Counted from the first letter of the stretch, positions 1-13,400 are shown. The stretch is 64,000 bases of DNA from Serilophus lunatus (GCA_013399895.1 VXBA01003167.1:498136-562135), one strand, 5' to 3'. Notes: generated by a model not told the origin, from the letters alone. Made by a program: numbers and translations.

Positions 1-1907
1 CATGGCCATGTACAGAGGGCATGCAACACCCCTTTCCTTTGCTGACAACCTGATTTCCACTCAACAGATGTAGTACACACTACTCTGCATTGGAGGGGCA
101 GAGGCCTAAAATAGTTCAACTTCACATTTTCTGGTTCCTCCTACCAGAGCTGGCCCGCAGGAGCAATCTCCCTCTGAAATAACAGTCTAGATCCAGGGGC
201 TATTGCATTACCACCTGATGAGCAACTGAAATTTGACCAGCTACATCCACCCTGCAGCATGTGAACTTAAAAACCAGGCCTCTGATGCTATGCTGGCTCA
301 AGTTTTAAGTAGGTACCACTGAGCTCCAATTTCATAACTGCTCACACAAAGATTGTGTCAGCCTTTGCCTGAGACTATCCCACTGGGTGAAGTTTTGTCT
401 TACTGAAGAAGCTGAAGGTTTCCACTGGAGCTGCTCATGGCTGTGCATGTCCCATAGTAGCACAACGTGGAGGAAGAGCTGATTCTGAGGGAAAAATGTA
501 CCAGTTGAGCTCCCAAACACATTAGTACAAACTGAGCTGGTTTGGGCTGGTTTTGGTTCAGAAACTCTTGTACCACTCATTTAAGCCTGCTAAGAACAGG
601 TTTGATTCTACTGCTTATCCTTTGTAGACCCTGTTTTTGGTGACTTCACCCTGCCAGCCTCTGTAAGAAAGTAATGTGGATTTCCAGTAAATAGAACAGG
701 GTGCAGTACTTTTGTACACGCCCACTGTTCTAGATAAGGGATTTTTAGGACCCCATTCTACGCTTTTTTACTTCCAAGTTGGTTTTCTTGACAACAGCCA
801 TGCCAGTGAAGGGTCCTGTGTTTCATGGTGCAAGTTGCACATGTACTCAGAAGCTGACACAAGGCACCAACAGGAATTTGCATGCACACATCAGTAGATA
901 GGTTTCCATTCTTTAATCCATTCTATCTTCTTCTCTACATTGGGCCTTAAACTACATACAAACTAGAAAAAATCTTGTACAAATAAGCAACATGAACTTG
1001 AACACTAAATGGCTGTAAGTAAATTACAATTTAAAGGCTGTTCCCTTCCGTTAGGTGTTATTCTTTTAAACTGTAAAGCTGTTAAGACCATAGATGGTTA
1101 TGCCAATACCAAACCATTAGCAATTCCTAGTTGATACCTCTCCTTACCTCCACTGAAAAGGATGGCTGTAGCATGGACTAGATGGATTGCTCTGGGGTTG
1201 TGAGTTCAGGTAAAATACTAGAGGAGAAGTAACAAGTGCACAGTCAGCACTAAATGGGAACTTAAGATGCTGCAGACCTGGAGCAGATGTAGAAGAGAAC
1301 ATGTGCTGATGAACATCATTTCCTCGGCAGTGGGAGTACAAAGGAGAGGAGATTCTGACAAGGTACCACAGCAGAAAAAGAAAATATCACAGTCAATATA
1401 ACATCTCCTGTTAAAACAAAGAAAAAAAAAAAAAGATACTTCCAAAATACAAGTTATATCTTCTCAATAAATGTATTAAACTAAGTGGTCAAAAGTCATC
1501 CTTTCCATTATCATCCACACCAAAATATATTTTTCAGTCAATTTAATATCTATTTAATGCCATTTTTCCCCTATAAAAAAATTCCAATCTTGAATTATCT
1601 AAAACCTTCTTTTTGCAGAATTTTCCAGGCTTTCTGCAACGTGCACCACCATCAATCTCTAATCTAAAACATTTAAACAAGAAAAAGGAATGAATTGATA
1701 ATGGCACCAGTAACAGACATGGACCACTGGTGTCACTGCCTTCACAATTTGGGAGCCATGGCCACACCAGGGCTGTGATAGTAAGAGAAATACATAATTA
1801 TGAAAATATGCATTACACAAACCATTAAACTATAAAACAACATTTAGCAGTGACAGTGTTTTAGAACAACTAATTAAGCCTAAAAGCAGCACTGCAAAAT
1901 TGCTTTA

Positions 1908-2012
1908 TTCTAATTTTAGCAAGGGGAAACTGAGGCAAAAAGAGATTAAGTGACACATCCACAGCACATCTTTGGTAGCATCAGGATGCCCAGCTCTGTG
2001 AACTATCCTGTG
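1908..2012 (-). mobile_element. MIR-like SINE relic
   Basis: Read on the plus strand the sequence is the reverse complement of the MIR core: GGGGAAACTGAGGCAAAAAG, AGATTAAGTGAC, and further on ATCAGGATGCCCAGCTCTG. This is the familiar 'gaaactgaggca..gaggttaagt..' signature of the CORE-SINE MIR. MIR relics are rare but present in non-mammalian amniotes, so this is an old insertion. Confidence 0.72.
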
Positions 2013-3189
2013 TTTGCAGGGTTAGCAGCCAATGCACATTTTTATATACAGAGAGCACAGAAAATGTCTCAAAGGAGGTGCTTCTCAAAAAGCTGCAAAC
2101 AGACTTCTGTATAAACACAGAGCAGAGGCTCAACACCTACTTTATTGAACTATACACGATGAGATGTCCTTCACTAGAAATAAAATAAAAGTTAACTTAT
2201 AAACATTGGTATTATAAAGTGCTACTTTTCTTAAACCTATAACTTTGATTTTTGACTGAGGGATGAAAAAAGTTCCTATTTGCCATATTTAAATATAAAA
2301 GTGAGCAAAATGGAAATCTGGGGCATCCTTCAGTTACATTTAGACATTTTACACTGGAAGTCCTGAAGTCAAGCCTGTTTGTTCATATTCCTCACTTTAG
2401 ATTTCCTAATGAATCTAAATACTTATCAGTAAGTATCCCTTACACATTGGAAATCCTCCTCACTAGCAATCTCTGCTTAAACAGCTGATGAGCTTTACAG
2501 TCCACAGACAGAAAAGGTTAAGCCTGCCTCTTACTCTGCTTGTCCCTCCACTGACTATGTGATAGATTCATTTAGCCTCCCCTACTTATAAACTTAGTAT
2601 TAAATATACAAATTCCTTAATTTTACCTAATAGAAATAATAAATATAATTACAAACATCATAAATAGCAGTTTTCAGTAGTAGATTTCAAAGCATTTATA
2701 AAGGACACAAGCATTAAATAGGAATTGGTCAAATTCCATTTGTAGAAATACATATGGCAATATATTTCTACAAAGTAAAGACTTTTTGCTTCAAATCCAA
2801 TAGTTTTCCACAGCATTCTTAATTTTAAAAGACAATAAAGGTAGCCAAGGTTTCTGAGGACTTGAGCCCTGTGACACCTTTCTGACAAATTATTAAAAGT
2901 ACTTTTTAAAACTCAAGTGTGATGAAACTAGAAAGACAGAATTACAAACCTTCAATTTTACTACATTAATGCTTGGTACAAAACTTAACCACAATGCTAA
3001 CCAGTTAAAAACATTTAAACATTGCTCTTTTTTGGCTATACTTTATGGTAAATACTCCACAAAAGTAAAATGTTAAAGCTTCCAAATGAAATAAGCACGG
3101 GAGATAACGTTCTAACAAATAAAAGCAACGTCTATTTGCCACAGAAAACTCTGGCTGTTTTTTCTTCATAGTTTAAAGTGGAAATGTTT

Positions 3190-4125
3190 AAGCACAACGT
3201 ATTGCTCACAAAAGTCCTTACTGGATCCGCAGAGATGGGGCTCCAAGCCTCTGTTTCCTCCGTTTCATCATTGTGCTGATACACTGTGCCTCCCCCCAGC
3301 ATAAGAGGCTTAGAGCTGGGAAGGAGAGCCCACCGTTATCACACCAAGGCAGAGCACAGTATTATCACCGCAATTCCAAGCTCCTCATACACCCCCAGTG
3401 TCAGAGGGACCTCAGGAGTCCAGCAACAGTCCAGATTAATCGCACAGCTCACGTCAAGAACCTAATTATTTACAAATAAAAAAAAAATTAAAATCTCCTA
3501 CGAGTCTATTCACAGCGTCCAGCGAAAGGAAACGAAGCCCACCAGCATGGAAGGAAGGTGCCACCAAGTCCAGGACACAGACTGGCCATCTGACCTGTCA
3601 CACAGCCAACAACGTGGTCCTGACACGCTCCAGCTGAGCCCACGGCAAATCAGAGACCAACTCCTGGGCTTCGAGGAGCAGGAGCAATCGCTGTCACCAA
3701 ATCAGGAGAGCACAAAGCCAAAAGGAGTGATGGCACACTTGAAAGGATTCTGGCAGAGATCTCACAGAGCAGCTTGAAAACTCACACGGCGATAGGAGAG
3801 AGCCACTGCTCCCACCCCAAGCCCTGGCAGAGCCATCAGCGGTGTGTGAGGAGCAGCTGCTCCCGGCTGGCAGGGGAACACGTGAACCAGCCCTCCTGCA
3901 GAAATCAATCCCCTTAATGACACGTGCGACTTTAATCTTAAAACATCTTCCCCTACCTCCCAGGCTGAGTTTCAGCTACAAACTCGATGGATTGTAGGAC
4001 TGAAAGCAGAGCAGCCTGGGGAGCTGAGCGCTGAGGTGGGGAGGGAACACCTCCATTCGGGGGCAGTCCAGCAGTTTGGCTTGCAAATGGGCAACTTCAA
4101 CCAGCTGAAAAATCAATTTCACGTT
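3190..4125. other. GC-richer, exon-like patch of unknown nature
   Basis: This stretch is noticeably richer in G+C and CpG than its surroundings. On the minus strand an acceptor-like ATTGATTTTTCAG (ending near 4105) is followed by about 150 nt with two open frames and a donor-like GAGGTAGGG near 3956. Translated from the acceptor, neither frame resembles the MAST sequence expected after KELSLPRRGS. Two plus-strand ORFs of 68 and 76 codons (3273-3479, 3547-3777) also look non-specific. It could be an unannotated non-coding exon, a regulatory patch or an old unrecognised repeat. Confidence 0.25.
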
Positions 4126-7100
4126 ATTAACAAAACCTTCCTTAATAACGTCTAACATTTTTTAAATGTGTATTTCTAAGTATTTCTTAGAAATGTGTAT
4201 TTCTATGTAAGTATACCCCCCCCCAAAAAAAATTCAAAATATCTATCTTTGATAGACTTTAAAGTGTTAAAGACTGTATTTTGGCAGGTGAAGATCGTCA
4301 TTCAAAAGTACTCATCAACCAAATCAAATTCCCATGATTCCAATTGCATCAGGAGCACCTCACACTATAGAATCCCAAACTCTCAATAGCTACAGCTGGT
4401 CAGGAAAACAGGATTCCAGACTCAGAAGCAGGGGCTAGGGTGGCTGTTCCTTCCACAACCAGAGCCCCTGCTCCCCACACTGTGCCTTCAGAGTAAGACA
4501 GCATAGTAAGCAACATAAGGTACAAATTTGGTATGCTGTGCATAATTTTATTATACTTATTAAATGAGAACCTGGAGTAAGTAGTGGAAACTTGATAATA
4601 AAAACTGCACTAAAGACTTTTTCCACTCTTAAATCCTTGATGAAAACCTCCATAAAATCTTTGTCTCTGAGATTACAGACTTTATAGAACATTAAAATCC
4701 TCCTTATTCACCAAATTATTTCTCTTAGAAAAACAATGCTTTCAAATTATTTTTAAAGCCTAATACATTAATAGCAACACTGCTACAGAGACCTACAAGA
4801 ATAATTCAGCATATTGCACCTCCAGAGCCAGCCCCATGTATCAGCTTAAGAGCAGCAGCTTATTTCTGATCCAGTGCTTGTGAGCTGCTTCTACACACCC
4901 AGAGAAGGATTGGGTGGGCAGAAAAGACCACTTCTTTCTCTCCTTATCTATAGAAAGCATCACAAGCAGAAAGCATTGACTAGAGGCATGATTTCTCAAT
5001 TATTTACAGATCCAAATCAGAACAGAGTACAAGAGTAGCAAAACTCTCTTCTTTTCAGAAGCATTTTTCCTCCATTTTCAACGCTTTGGCTTCTCCACTC
5101 TTGGGGCAGCAGCACTTGCACCTGGCAGAGACACGGCATCGATCCATCACCGGCAGAAGCACGCATCTGCCAAGATGAGCTGAAACAGGATGATATACTC
5201 CATTTCTCTGCAGATACAGAGGAAATTCCCACAGCACTTGAGCATGGCAACATGAAGACATAAACCAGCACTAAAGGCCAGAAATTTCCTTTCCTGACAT
5301 CAAACTTGTTGTTGTTTCCAAGGTCTAAACATTAGAAAGAATACACGTAATTCAGCACATCCTCCCAAAGAAATCCCTGTTGTGTTTGTGTGTTATTTTA
5401 GTGTCAGGAAGCTGAGGACAAGTTTAACAAATTATGATGAAGACTTGTTTAATGAAACACCCTTCGAAATGTCTAGGGTTGCAGAAACTAAGAACCCTTA
5501 GAGGTTAATAAGTAGAAGAGTGATGCAGAGAAGGAGGGAGAGAACAAGAGGAAACAAGTCCCACAGTGGACATGAAACTGCCTTAAAAAGCAATTAGAAG
5601 AAGAAAGACCACTATAAAAGGCTTGCACATGTCTTTGGCTAACACTGTTATGGTGCTTATCATATTTCATAGACATAAAAACTTAAGGTAAATACTACCT
5701 TTTACCGGGACCAAGCACAGTCAAAACATGACTTTCTAATATTTGATTTATATAAACATGTATTCTTAATGGATATATTCTGTATTAAAATTATTTTTTC
5801 ATGTTTCTTATGTCTCCATGTTCTTTTTCCCTTTGCTCACAGACTTTAAAATGTATTTGATACAGATGGTTGATAGCAGTAAAGAACTAACAAAAACAAC
5901 TCATATCAGAAGTTAAAAACTGGTTTAGCAAATTTAATTTGTTGAGGTAATTACTCTTTTCAAATTTGGATATAATGTGGGAAAGCCATGTTTTCTCTTT
6001 AGAAAATTTTACATTTAAATAGCACAAAAATTACAGCAACCCACACTAGTAACTCTGCCTTAGAAACCATGGGGATTTCAGATATAAACCCACATTTTTT
6101 CATAAAGAAGCCTGAACAGGTCAATAAAGTTAATGTTATAAACAACTAAATTTATTATTAATTTACTGAAGAAGAACCCAGATGGCTCAAGTGCAACCCA
6201 GAATGGATTTCGTGACCAATGATTAGCCAAGGAGCTCCAGGCTGGTGCTGTGCATCCTGCAGCCACAATGAAAACTGCAGTTTGCAGCCTGGTCTTTTTG
6301 GTGATGAACTGCTGTTAAACACTTGAACACACACAGGTGTTTCACCACGAGCCTCCTGCTGCTGCACAGTCCCCACCTCTGTCCTGGACGGTTTCTAGGG
6401 CATTTCACACGCAGGTGCACATCAAAACCACATGAGAGCTGAAGCCAACAATATAAAAACCAATCTCTGTACACACTGTAGCTCCAAAAGAACAGAACAG
6501 GCTGGAAATAATCAGACCACTCCCACTAATAGGCTGGAGATCAAAGTTTGGGTTTATCACTCCACATTAGCTATTTGAAATTCAAGAAAATATTCATGAA
6601 TGGTAATCATTTCTTTTGTTAACAAAGCATGGGGAAAAACATAACCAATACATTTATATGCATAATTCGTTAAAGAAAAACTTTGAACTTTGATTGTTGA
6701 ACCACACCAGAGACAGAATATAACTACTTGTTCCTGTTCTCATACTATTCAAACTCTTAGCAGCCTACAAGTCAGTCGAGTATAAATTCCTTTAGTGCAT
6801 TAAACATAACTCCCCTGTAGAAACACAAACATTTTAAGCACATTAACAACAAAATGGTATCTAAACAATCAGGCATTTCTCGTAATGTTACCCTGCATAC
6901 AATTCCCCCATCTGTTTTACACGCCTGCTCACTCTGTGCTGATTATTTCAAAATTAGACTGAAAGACTTCCAAGGACAAAAGCCACCCTTTACACTGTGG
7001 CTGTGCTCCCTTCTGCTAATTTGGAAACAGAGTCACTCAACAACACACTTCACACGCTCCATCCCACCATTCATTCTCTTCAGCTTCTACACAAGACCTT

Positions 7101-9739
7101 CCCTCATGTTCTCACAAGCAGTGAGATGTGTAACCCCACTCCTTTTTTCAGCACACACAAGCACAGCACCTGTTGTTGTCCATGCCTACAGTCAGTTCCT
7201 ATAGAAAAACAGACACTACTCATACTGACTTAGGAAAAACAAAGCAATAAGAGTCAAATGAAGAAAAAGTTACAAGCACTGTCAGGAAGAACTCCTCCTT
7301 CTCTATTAAGCAATGACAGATACCTGAGCTAAAACTTTTCTAAACCAACAAACAAGCAAAGCAATCACCAAGGAAGCAGCAATGATCAAGTCTTCATTCT
7401 GCTTATGGCTGGCTGTAAAATAATTACTTCCTCCCCAAATAACATTTTTTTAACATTAAGTGCACCCCAGCCTCCAGACTAGCACACAAAAAAAATCCTG
7501 AGTGGCTAATATTTGTATACAGCACAATTGCTACTGAACTGCTGCAAAGGCCAGAGTTTGTGCAGAAAATGGATGCACCTCTTGAGGGTTTCTGGCTCCA
7601 AGCCAGACACTTCACCCTCCTGTCAATTCCTGCTTCCGTCGGTGAACAAAAGTCAATGGCTGACAGTCAATGAACCAGGACACAGCTACATCCATAACTA
7701 CCCCTACCTATCAGTCACAGCACAACAGATTTTCAGAATAAATTTTATTTTTAGAATTCATCTTTCCTTATGAGGTTCACTGTTGATTCGAGCAGAGAAA
7801 AAGCTTCCAGAAGAATTGAGAACTGCCTAGAGCCATCCTTTTTAATACAATGTTTGAACAAATTTATTCATAGTATATGTATATTTTTACCATGTATATA
7901 TATACACATACATTAAATTAATATCTTGCTATAAATTTCTCTAATTCCTAATTCAAAGACTAAATGGACTTTCTTCTTAAATCAAGTAAGAACTCTGATA
8001 CACTTAGTAGAACAGCATCAATATAAAGGGTATTAATTAGTACTTACACCATTTTACATATAGATAGATATAGTATTTATACCAGCCACTATGAACTACT
8101 GACTTCTTAAACAGTTAAACTTTTCAAACAAGAAATCATTTGATACTTGACTTGACTAGAGAATCTGTAATTTCAGAAACCACAGTCAATGAACTGGATA
8201 ATACAGGCAACTAACTTAAGACACTTCTGTTCTTCACAGATTTTCAGTCTCACTAAAAACTGCAACCTTTTGCTTAAAATTTATAGCCTGGACCTTCTTG
8301 ACACAGGTTGCTACATTTCTCACATAATGACAGCTTAAAAGGCACTCCCTTGTGGAAGAAAACTGAAGTAATGAAAAATGAAGGTGTGAAGCCAATATAG
8401 AAATAAAACATTCAGTCATTTGGTTTAGTTACTAGTAACTAAAACACTACACACATTTCAAGTACTTCATGTGCATCTCAGATATTTCAAATGAAAATAC
8501 ATTAATAGATTTGTGTCATACCCACCTCCACACTGGAATCAGGGAAGGGAGTATCTCTGGCATCCTCAATTTCAATTCCAAAAGTTTTGTGCAAAAATAT
8601 CTGAGTTACACTAAACAAAAAACTTGCTGGTACCTCACTGCTCCACCATTTGATCAAACAACTTTCATAATCTTCAAATGATGAACAAGACCTGCCTTAG
8701 AAACTTCTCAAATCTTGCTAAGCCAGCCTTTGAGGCACAACCCCAAACCCCTCAGTGCTTCATGTTCCTTAAATAACTCCCTGACTGGTTTATCACTGTC
8801 ATATGAACTAAACAAAAAGGTCTGGTCATGCCCTACTTTAAAAAAAAAAGACCTTTTGATCCACTGTATTGTTCATCCCTGAATCACTGGCACTACACAG
8901 CATTTTCCAAACATTGTTTCTTATACAAAGAGGATAGCTTACACTGAAAGGCTGAAAATCAGTTCTCATTAGAACCAGAAACCTGAGGAAGAAAGGTTAT
9001 ATGCTTTTGTGAGCTTCATGTCCGTAGTCCACAAGCTTTGGGAAACAATTTTAAACCATAATGCACTAGTAGGCAGTACAAAAGCTGTCTCTTTTATATA
9101 ATACAATCAATAATGCAATTTCTTCCACCATAAATCTGTAAGCATAGCAGAAACTAAGTTTTCATAATATCATTGAAACACAAGTTAGCTCACTAAAATC
9201 CTTTAAACATCATAACGCATTTTCAAAAATTGTCATTTGTTTAAATCACATTTTTACAAGCCTACTTCTCCTAACACATGCTACTTTATTGAAATACCTC
9301 TATTAGACTGCCTGCTCCACAAACCCCTGACCTGCATGGCCCAGGAGTTGTGTGCTTAGACTTCTGTCAACAGACTGTTTGAAGAGCAGTGATCAAAGTT
9401 GTCCATATCACATAAATAATCAGGGACTTCTCTGGAGTCACTTCAGCGATGTCAGTGCAGTAACACTCAACACCACAGACACTTCCAGAGCAGGATCAGC
9501 TCAAGCTGGTAATTAGAAGTAAGCTTACACTACTACTACTTTTCCTACTACACTTAAGGAAATGAATAGAGGCTTCACTCTCAGAGAAATCCACACTAGC
9601 TGTTTCCAAGAGCACGATGGATTCTTGAAAATGCTAACAGAGAAAGCAGAGCATCTGTCCATCTAAATTGCTTCCACAATTGAACATCTATATATGTTCA
9701 AAGCAAACCAAGGGATGAATAAAGAGCAATTATACTTAC

Positions 9740-9771
9740 AAGCTGCCTCTTCTGGGGAGACTGAGCTCTTT
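9740..9771 (-). CDS. MAST2: MAST-family kinase, shared short exon KELSLPRRGS
   Basis: This is a 32-nt micro-exon. The acceptor TTATTTTTTTCCAG precedes AAAGAG, and the donor GTAAGTATA follows AGCTT. It encodes Lys-Glu-Leu-Ser-Leu-Pro-Arg-Arg-Gly-Ser plus two bases (TT) of a Phe or Leu codon, so it leaves phase 2. KELSLPRRGS is a hallmark of the MAST N-terminus and is normally followed by a CRTSNRKSL-type block. I looked for that block between 1 and 9739 and did not find it, so the next intron probably exceeds 9.7 kb. The exon accepts both upstream partners (60193 and 37133) in phase 0, which makes it the first exon common to the two isoforms. It contains a second RRGS serine site, which both isoforms keep. 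Confidence 0.88.
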
Positions 9772-10365
9772 CTGGAAAAAAATAAGAATGAAAACCTTGA
9801 GTTAATTTTACTTGTTATTATATGTTATTAATTTATTTATCGATAAATGACTGAGGTGAAATTAATACAAAGGTGGCCGTTTCTCAACACATGCTCAGTG
9901 CAGAACTGCACAGCACTACTGCTGCACACTCCCAGCACAGCCCAGGGTACAAAAGTTGCTCATTTTGTCTAAACAATCGTTGCCTTTGCAGTCAAAAAAT
10001 CATAAGCACTCAACAGAGCAAACATAAATTTGAAATTCAAGCCTAAGCACAGATAAGGCAGTAATTAATTCTGTCCTACATACCTCATCAGCATCAGACC
10101 AAACCACTTCCAGAAGTGTGGAACGCAGTGTGCCTGCAGCTGTGTGGTATGGTCTCACACTCTCACCAGAAGGAACAATTAATGCAAGAGAGTGGTTTCG
10201 AGGGGGGCGGTTTGGTTACATTTTTTTAAACATATACATTACTTGTGTTACGTATTATCACAAAAAATCCGAGGCCAAACACAGCTCCTACTTATGAGCA
10301 GCATTTTGCGCCTCGGCAGCAGGAGCAAAGGCAGACGGGGGATTTTAAAGCTGTTCTTTCAGCCC

Positions 10366-10482
10366 GCGAGCAGCGGGATCCCAAGGCGCGGAGCCGCCGA
10401 GGGAGCGCCGGGGGCCGGCCCCGCCCGGCTGCGCTCCCGCGGGCCCCCGCCAGGCGGCAGCCGCGGGCCCCGTTATTGCTGA
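10366..10482. promoter_or_regulatory. Dense CpG block (small CpG-island-like element) beside an assembly N
   Basis: About 117 bp hold roughly 20 CpG dinucleotides and over 80% G+C, in a region otherwise near 38% G+C. It begins at CCCGCGAGCAGCGGG and ends at CCGCGGGCCCCG. A single unresolved base follows at 10489. Overlapping long ORFs on both strands (96, 101 and 72 codons) are a by-product of the GC-rich composition. It lies about 600 bp upstream, in the gene's sense, of the shared MAST exon at 9771. It could mark an internal promoter or enhancer, or be a GC-rich sequence that assembled poorly. I see no exon with good splice sites inside it. Confidence 0.6.
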
Positions 10483-10488
10483 GGAAAA

Positions 10489-10489
10489 N
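10489..10489. other. Single unresolved base (N)
   Basis: This is the only ambiguous base I noticed in the window. It sits at the right-hand edge of the CpG-dense block, between GAGGAAAA and ATATTCC, where sequencing through GC-rich DNA commonly fails. Confidence 0.97.
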
Positions 10490-13400
10490 ATATTCCGCAA
10501 AATCTGGCAAAATCTCTTTTCCATCTTTAATTAGTGTTTGTGCTGACTGACGTGACTCTGTTATTGGCAGGCAGTGGCTGGTCTGATCAGTAATATATGG
10601 GACTTGACTGAAAGTTTTTCAAAAATATCAAAAAGTTACAGCCACTAAAACTAATAAATCAGTAAGTAAATAAATCTTAAACATGCTGTTATTCTTTTCA
10701 AGTAGGAGTTCTCCACAGTTTGAAATTTCATGTGTGAATTATCACAAGGCTGACAGCTTACAGCATCGAGAAATAAATTCCTGTCATCAGACAAACTTGT
10801 CAAGCTATAATCAAAACACTTCAAGTGTGTAAGATAATAAATCATTAGCATCTGTAACAGGTTGTGTATTTTACATTCTAAAAAAGGTACTTCTTCCGCT
10901 TTCATTTGTTAGAAAGAATTACTTCCAACTGTGAAGCCTATGTAGACACAACAGCTTTTTGCCACTGCAAATGGATAAATAAATAGGTAAGATATAGGTA
11001 TTATATATTATTCTGTTTGTGTAGATAGCATATTACTTATACATGCATATATAGTTGTTACATCATATCAGCAGCTGTATTTATTCTTTTTAATGTAGAT
11101 GGCACCTGTTGGCAGATGGGTCTTCTCCTATTTCAATTATATATTTTTGTTTATTCCAACACAGTCAGGCCCAGAAATTTTCAGGATGAATGTAGAAAGC
11201 TCTGGAATTTCATGGCACTGACTGAAAAAGCAACACAGTAACCTTTAAATCTCTTTATTTACCTTTTAGTTTTTGAGCTTTTAGGGTTCATTTTTACAAG
11301 CTTTGCATTAGGGCTGAAAAGTCACTTAAAGAGAGAACACTCCCTTGCAGCAGCACAGGTCCAGTAATTGTGACTTACAGACACACACCACAAGAAACAT
11401 GGCCCAGGAAAAGGCACGGAAAAAACCTTTTCTCTACTGAATGCTTGTTTTATTCACACAATATTACCTTTAATACTTCCTATAATATGGGTAATTCAGG
11501 ACTAACTGCATGCAAGGTTAGAAGGAGGAATGCCTTGGGCTTTATTCCTTGAAAACTGTGTTCCCAAGCAAGGAAGGAAGTCCTAGCAGATGATAACTCA
11601 ATGCAACCGAAATATTATCCTATCCATGTAGCAACTGTCTTCATTTCTGCACCTCCACCATGACAAACAAAGTGCAGCTGCAGGATCAATAGGCACTAGC
11701 TCACATTTAATACCACTGTGGTCTTGACAACAAAGAGCACAATCAAAACAATCAATTTTTATACCTGTTGTTTCACTATGCCTCATTTCATGTTAATCTT
11801 AAGATCCCCTTCAAAAACCCTACCGACCATACAGCAAGACGCGTCCCAGTCCTGTCCTCTGGAGAAATGCCAAGGTGACACCCTCCCAGCTCTTCACCCT
11901 TCTCTGTCTCAGCAGAGCGGGGCTGGTAACAGCACCTACAATCCCCCAAACCTGAACATGAACGGTGAGGCCAAAACAAAAGCACCGGAGCTGGATGTTT
12001 CACAACCACAATTACAAACTTTGCTTTTCTCAAATCACCACTGAGTTAGTGCCTGAAAAAGTTGCATCTCAGAAAAGAAAATGTCTGGAGATGAAAGGAA
12101 AGAGGGAGCATAGTGCAGACAACTAAAACACAACCTACTTCAGGGCGCCTATTTGAGGATGCCCACTGTCAGGAGAACATTGCAGGTTTCCAGGAGTCAA
12201 GCAGACAATGAAAATGCCTACCAGGGATGGGGATACAGTCACAGGGTGGAGACTCAGCTGGGTCTTAAGACAGCTCAACACTTCAATGTGTGCAATGGGA
12301 CAAACAGAGCTTACATCTTAAATGACAGGGTAGTTTCAAACATATGAAGCAGCACTGCAAAAACAATGATTCAATAATTGTGCAAAATAGAAGAGTCCAA
12401 CAGCATTTCACAAGAACCCTATAAAGGTTAAACTTTACTCAGAATCAGTTTTATAGTACAGATTAAATGTTTTATTTAGTAAATTATGAAGGAGGTGGTG
12501 TGATTTGACTCACACCACAATGGAGTTCGGCATTATATGCCCATGTATCCTGAAAAAATAAAATCCCATTTTAAGAGGTGAGATAACTAATACAAGAGTG
12601 CTGAGCTGTGACTACTTGGTCTGAAACACTATTTACAGGGTGCAGCTGTAATTCTTTCAATAAGCTGGTTTATCCTAAAGGACATTTTTCATTTAAGACC
12701 ACCCTTCTGATGAGGACAACACATGAACAGACAAGATTCAAAACTGCCCCTTCTGACAGCACATCTGCCCCCCTGAGCACTTGTGCTGCCAGTAGCTATA
12801 TTTATATTACCGTTATTACTGCAACCAGCATGCATGCCACCTGCTCTCTAGGTCAACAATACAACCCTTAAAATAGAGGCTTACATTTATATTTGATTTA
12901 TATGAAGTGCTAAATACCATAATAACATTTTAAAAGATGGGTGCACTTTATTCACACAGAACTTTCAGAAGTGGAAATAAAGAACTACTTTCACAGATCC
13001 TAAAAAATAAGGAGTGTATTAAATCTTGCAGTACCCAAATGACAATAACAGACTGTTCTGAAAGTTAATTTTTTTGTATCAGTTCCATATTTCAAGGCAT
13101 AATTATTAAACATGCAACTTGATCTCTACATGACAAAGGCAGCAGCATATTTTCAGACAAGTTAAGAATTAATCTTGGGAAAGAAACTCAGCGTTGTGGA
13201 ATTCATAAAAAGGAAATTCAAATACCTGCCTTCAAAAGAGTTCCTTATATTTGCTTCCTTTTGTCTTAAGTTTATCACCTCAGATCATGAGGATATAAAG
13301 TCAGTTGGACACCCTATCATGCTACAGTTCAGATTGCACAATAGGACTCGATTCTTATTTTTGAGGCAGCAAGGAAGCTAGAAGAGAAAATACACTGGCC

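Larger units (their letters stand above)
1..9739 (-). other. Intron 3' of the shared MAST exon (incomplete at window edge)
   Basis: This is non-coding, AT-rich sequence following the donor at 9739. I found no further MAST exon. It contains an antisense MIR relic (1.9-2.0 kb), homopolymer runs (about 1422-1434, 3478-3490, 4217-4231), AT-rich simple sequence (about 7.87-7.92 kb) and a GC-richer patch at 3.2-4.1 kb. Short ORFs on both strands show no recognisable domain. Confidence 0.6.

Noticed and set aside
1718..1745. ATGGACCACTGGTGTCACTG resembling the 3' end of old CR1 ('gatggaccactggtctgac')
   Set aside because: Only about 20 bp match, with no supporting upstream CR1 sequence.
10192..10550. 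ORFs of 96, 101 and 72 codons on both strands
   Set aside because: All arise from the GC-rich, stop-poor CpG block. One reads through the N, and their Arg/Pro/Ala-rich peptides are composition-driven.
11718..12044. 108-codon plus-strand ORF with an overlapping 81-codon antisense ORF
   Set aside because: It has no recognised domain or splice structure beyond a single donor-like GTGAGG. Treated as chance in a GC-richer stretch.
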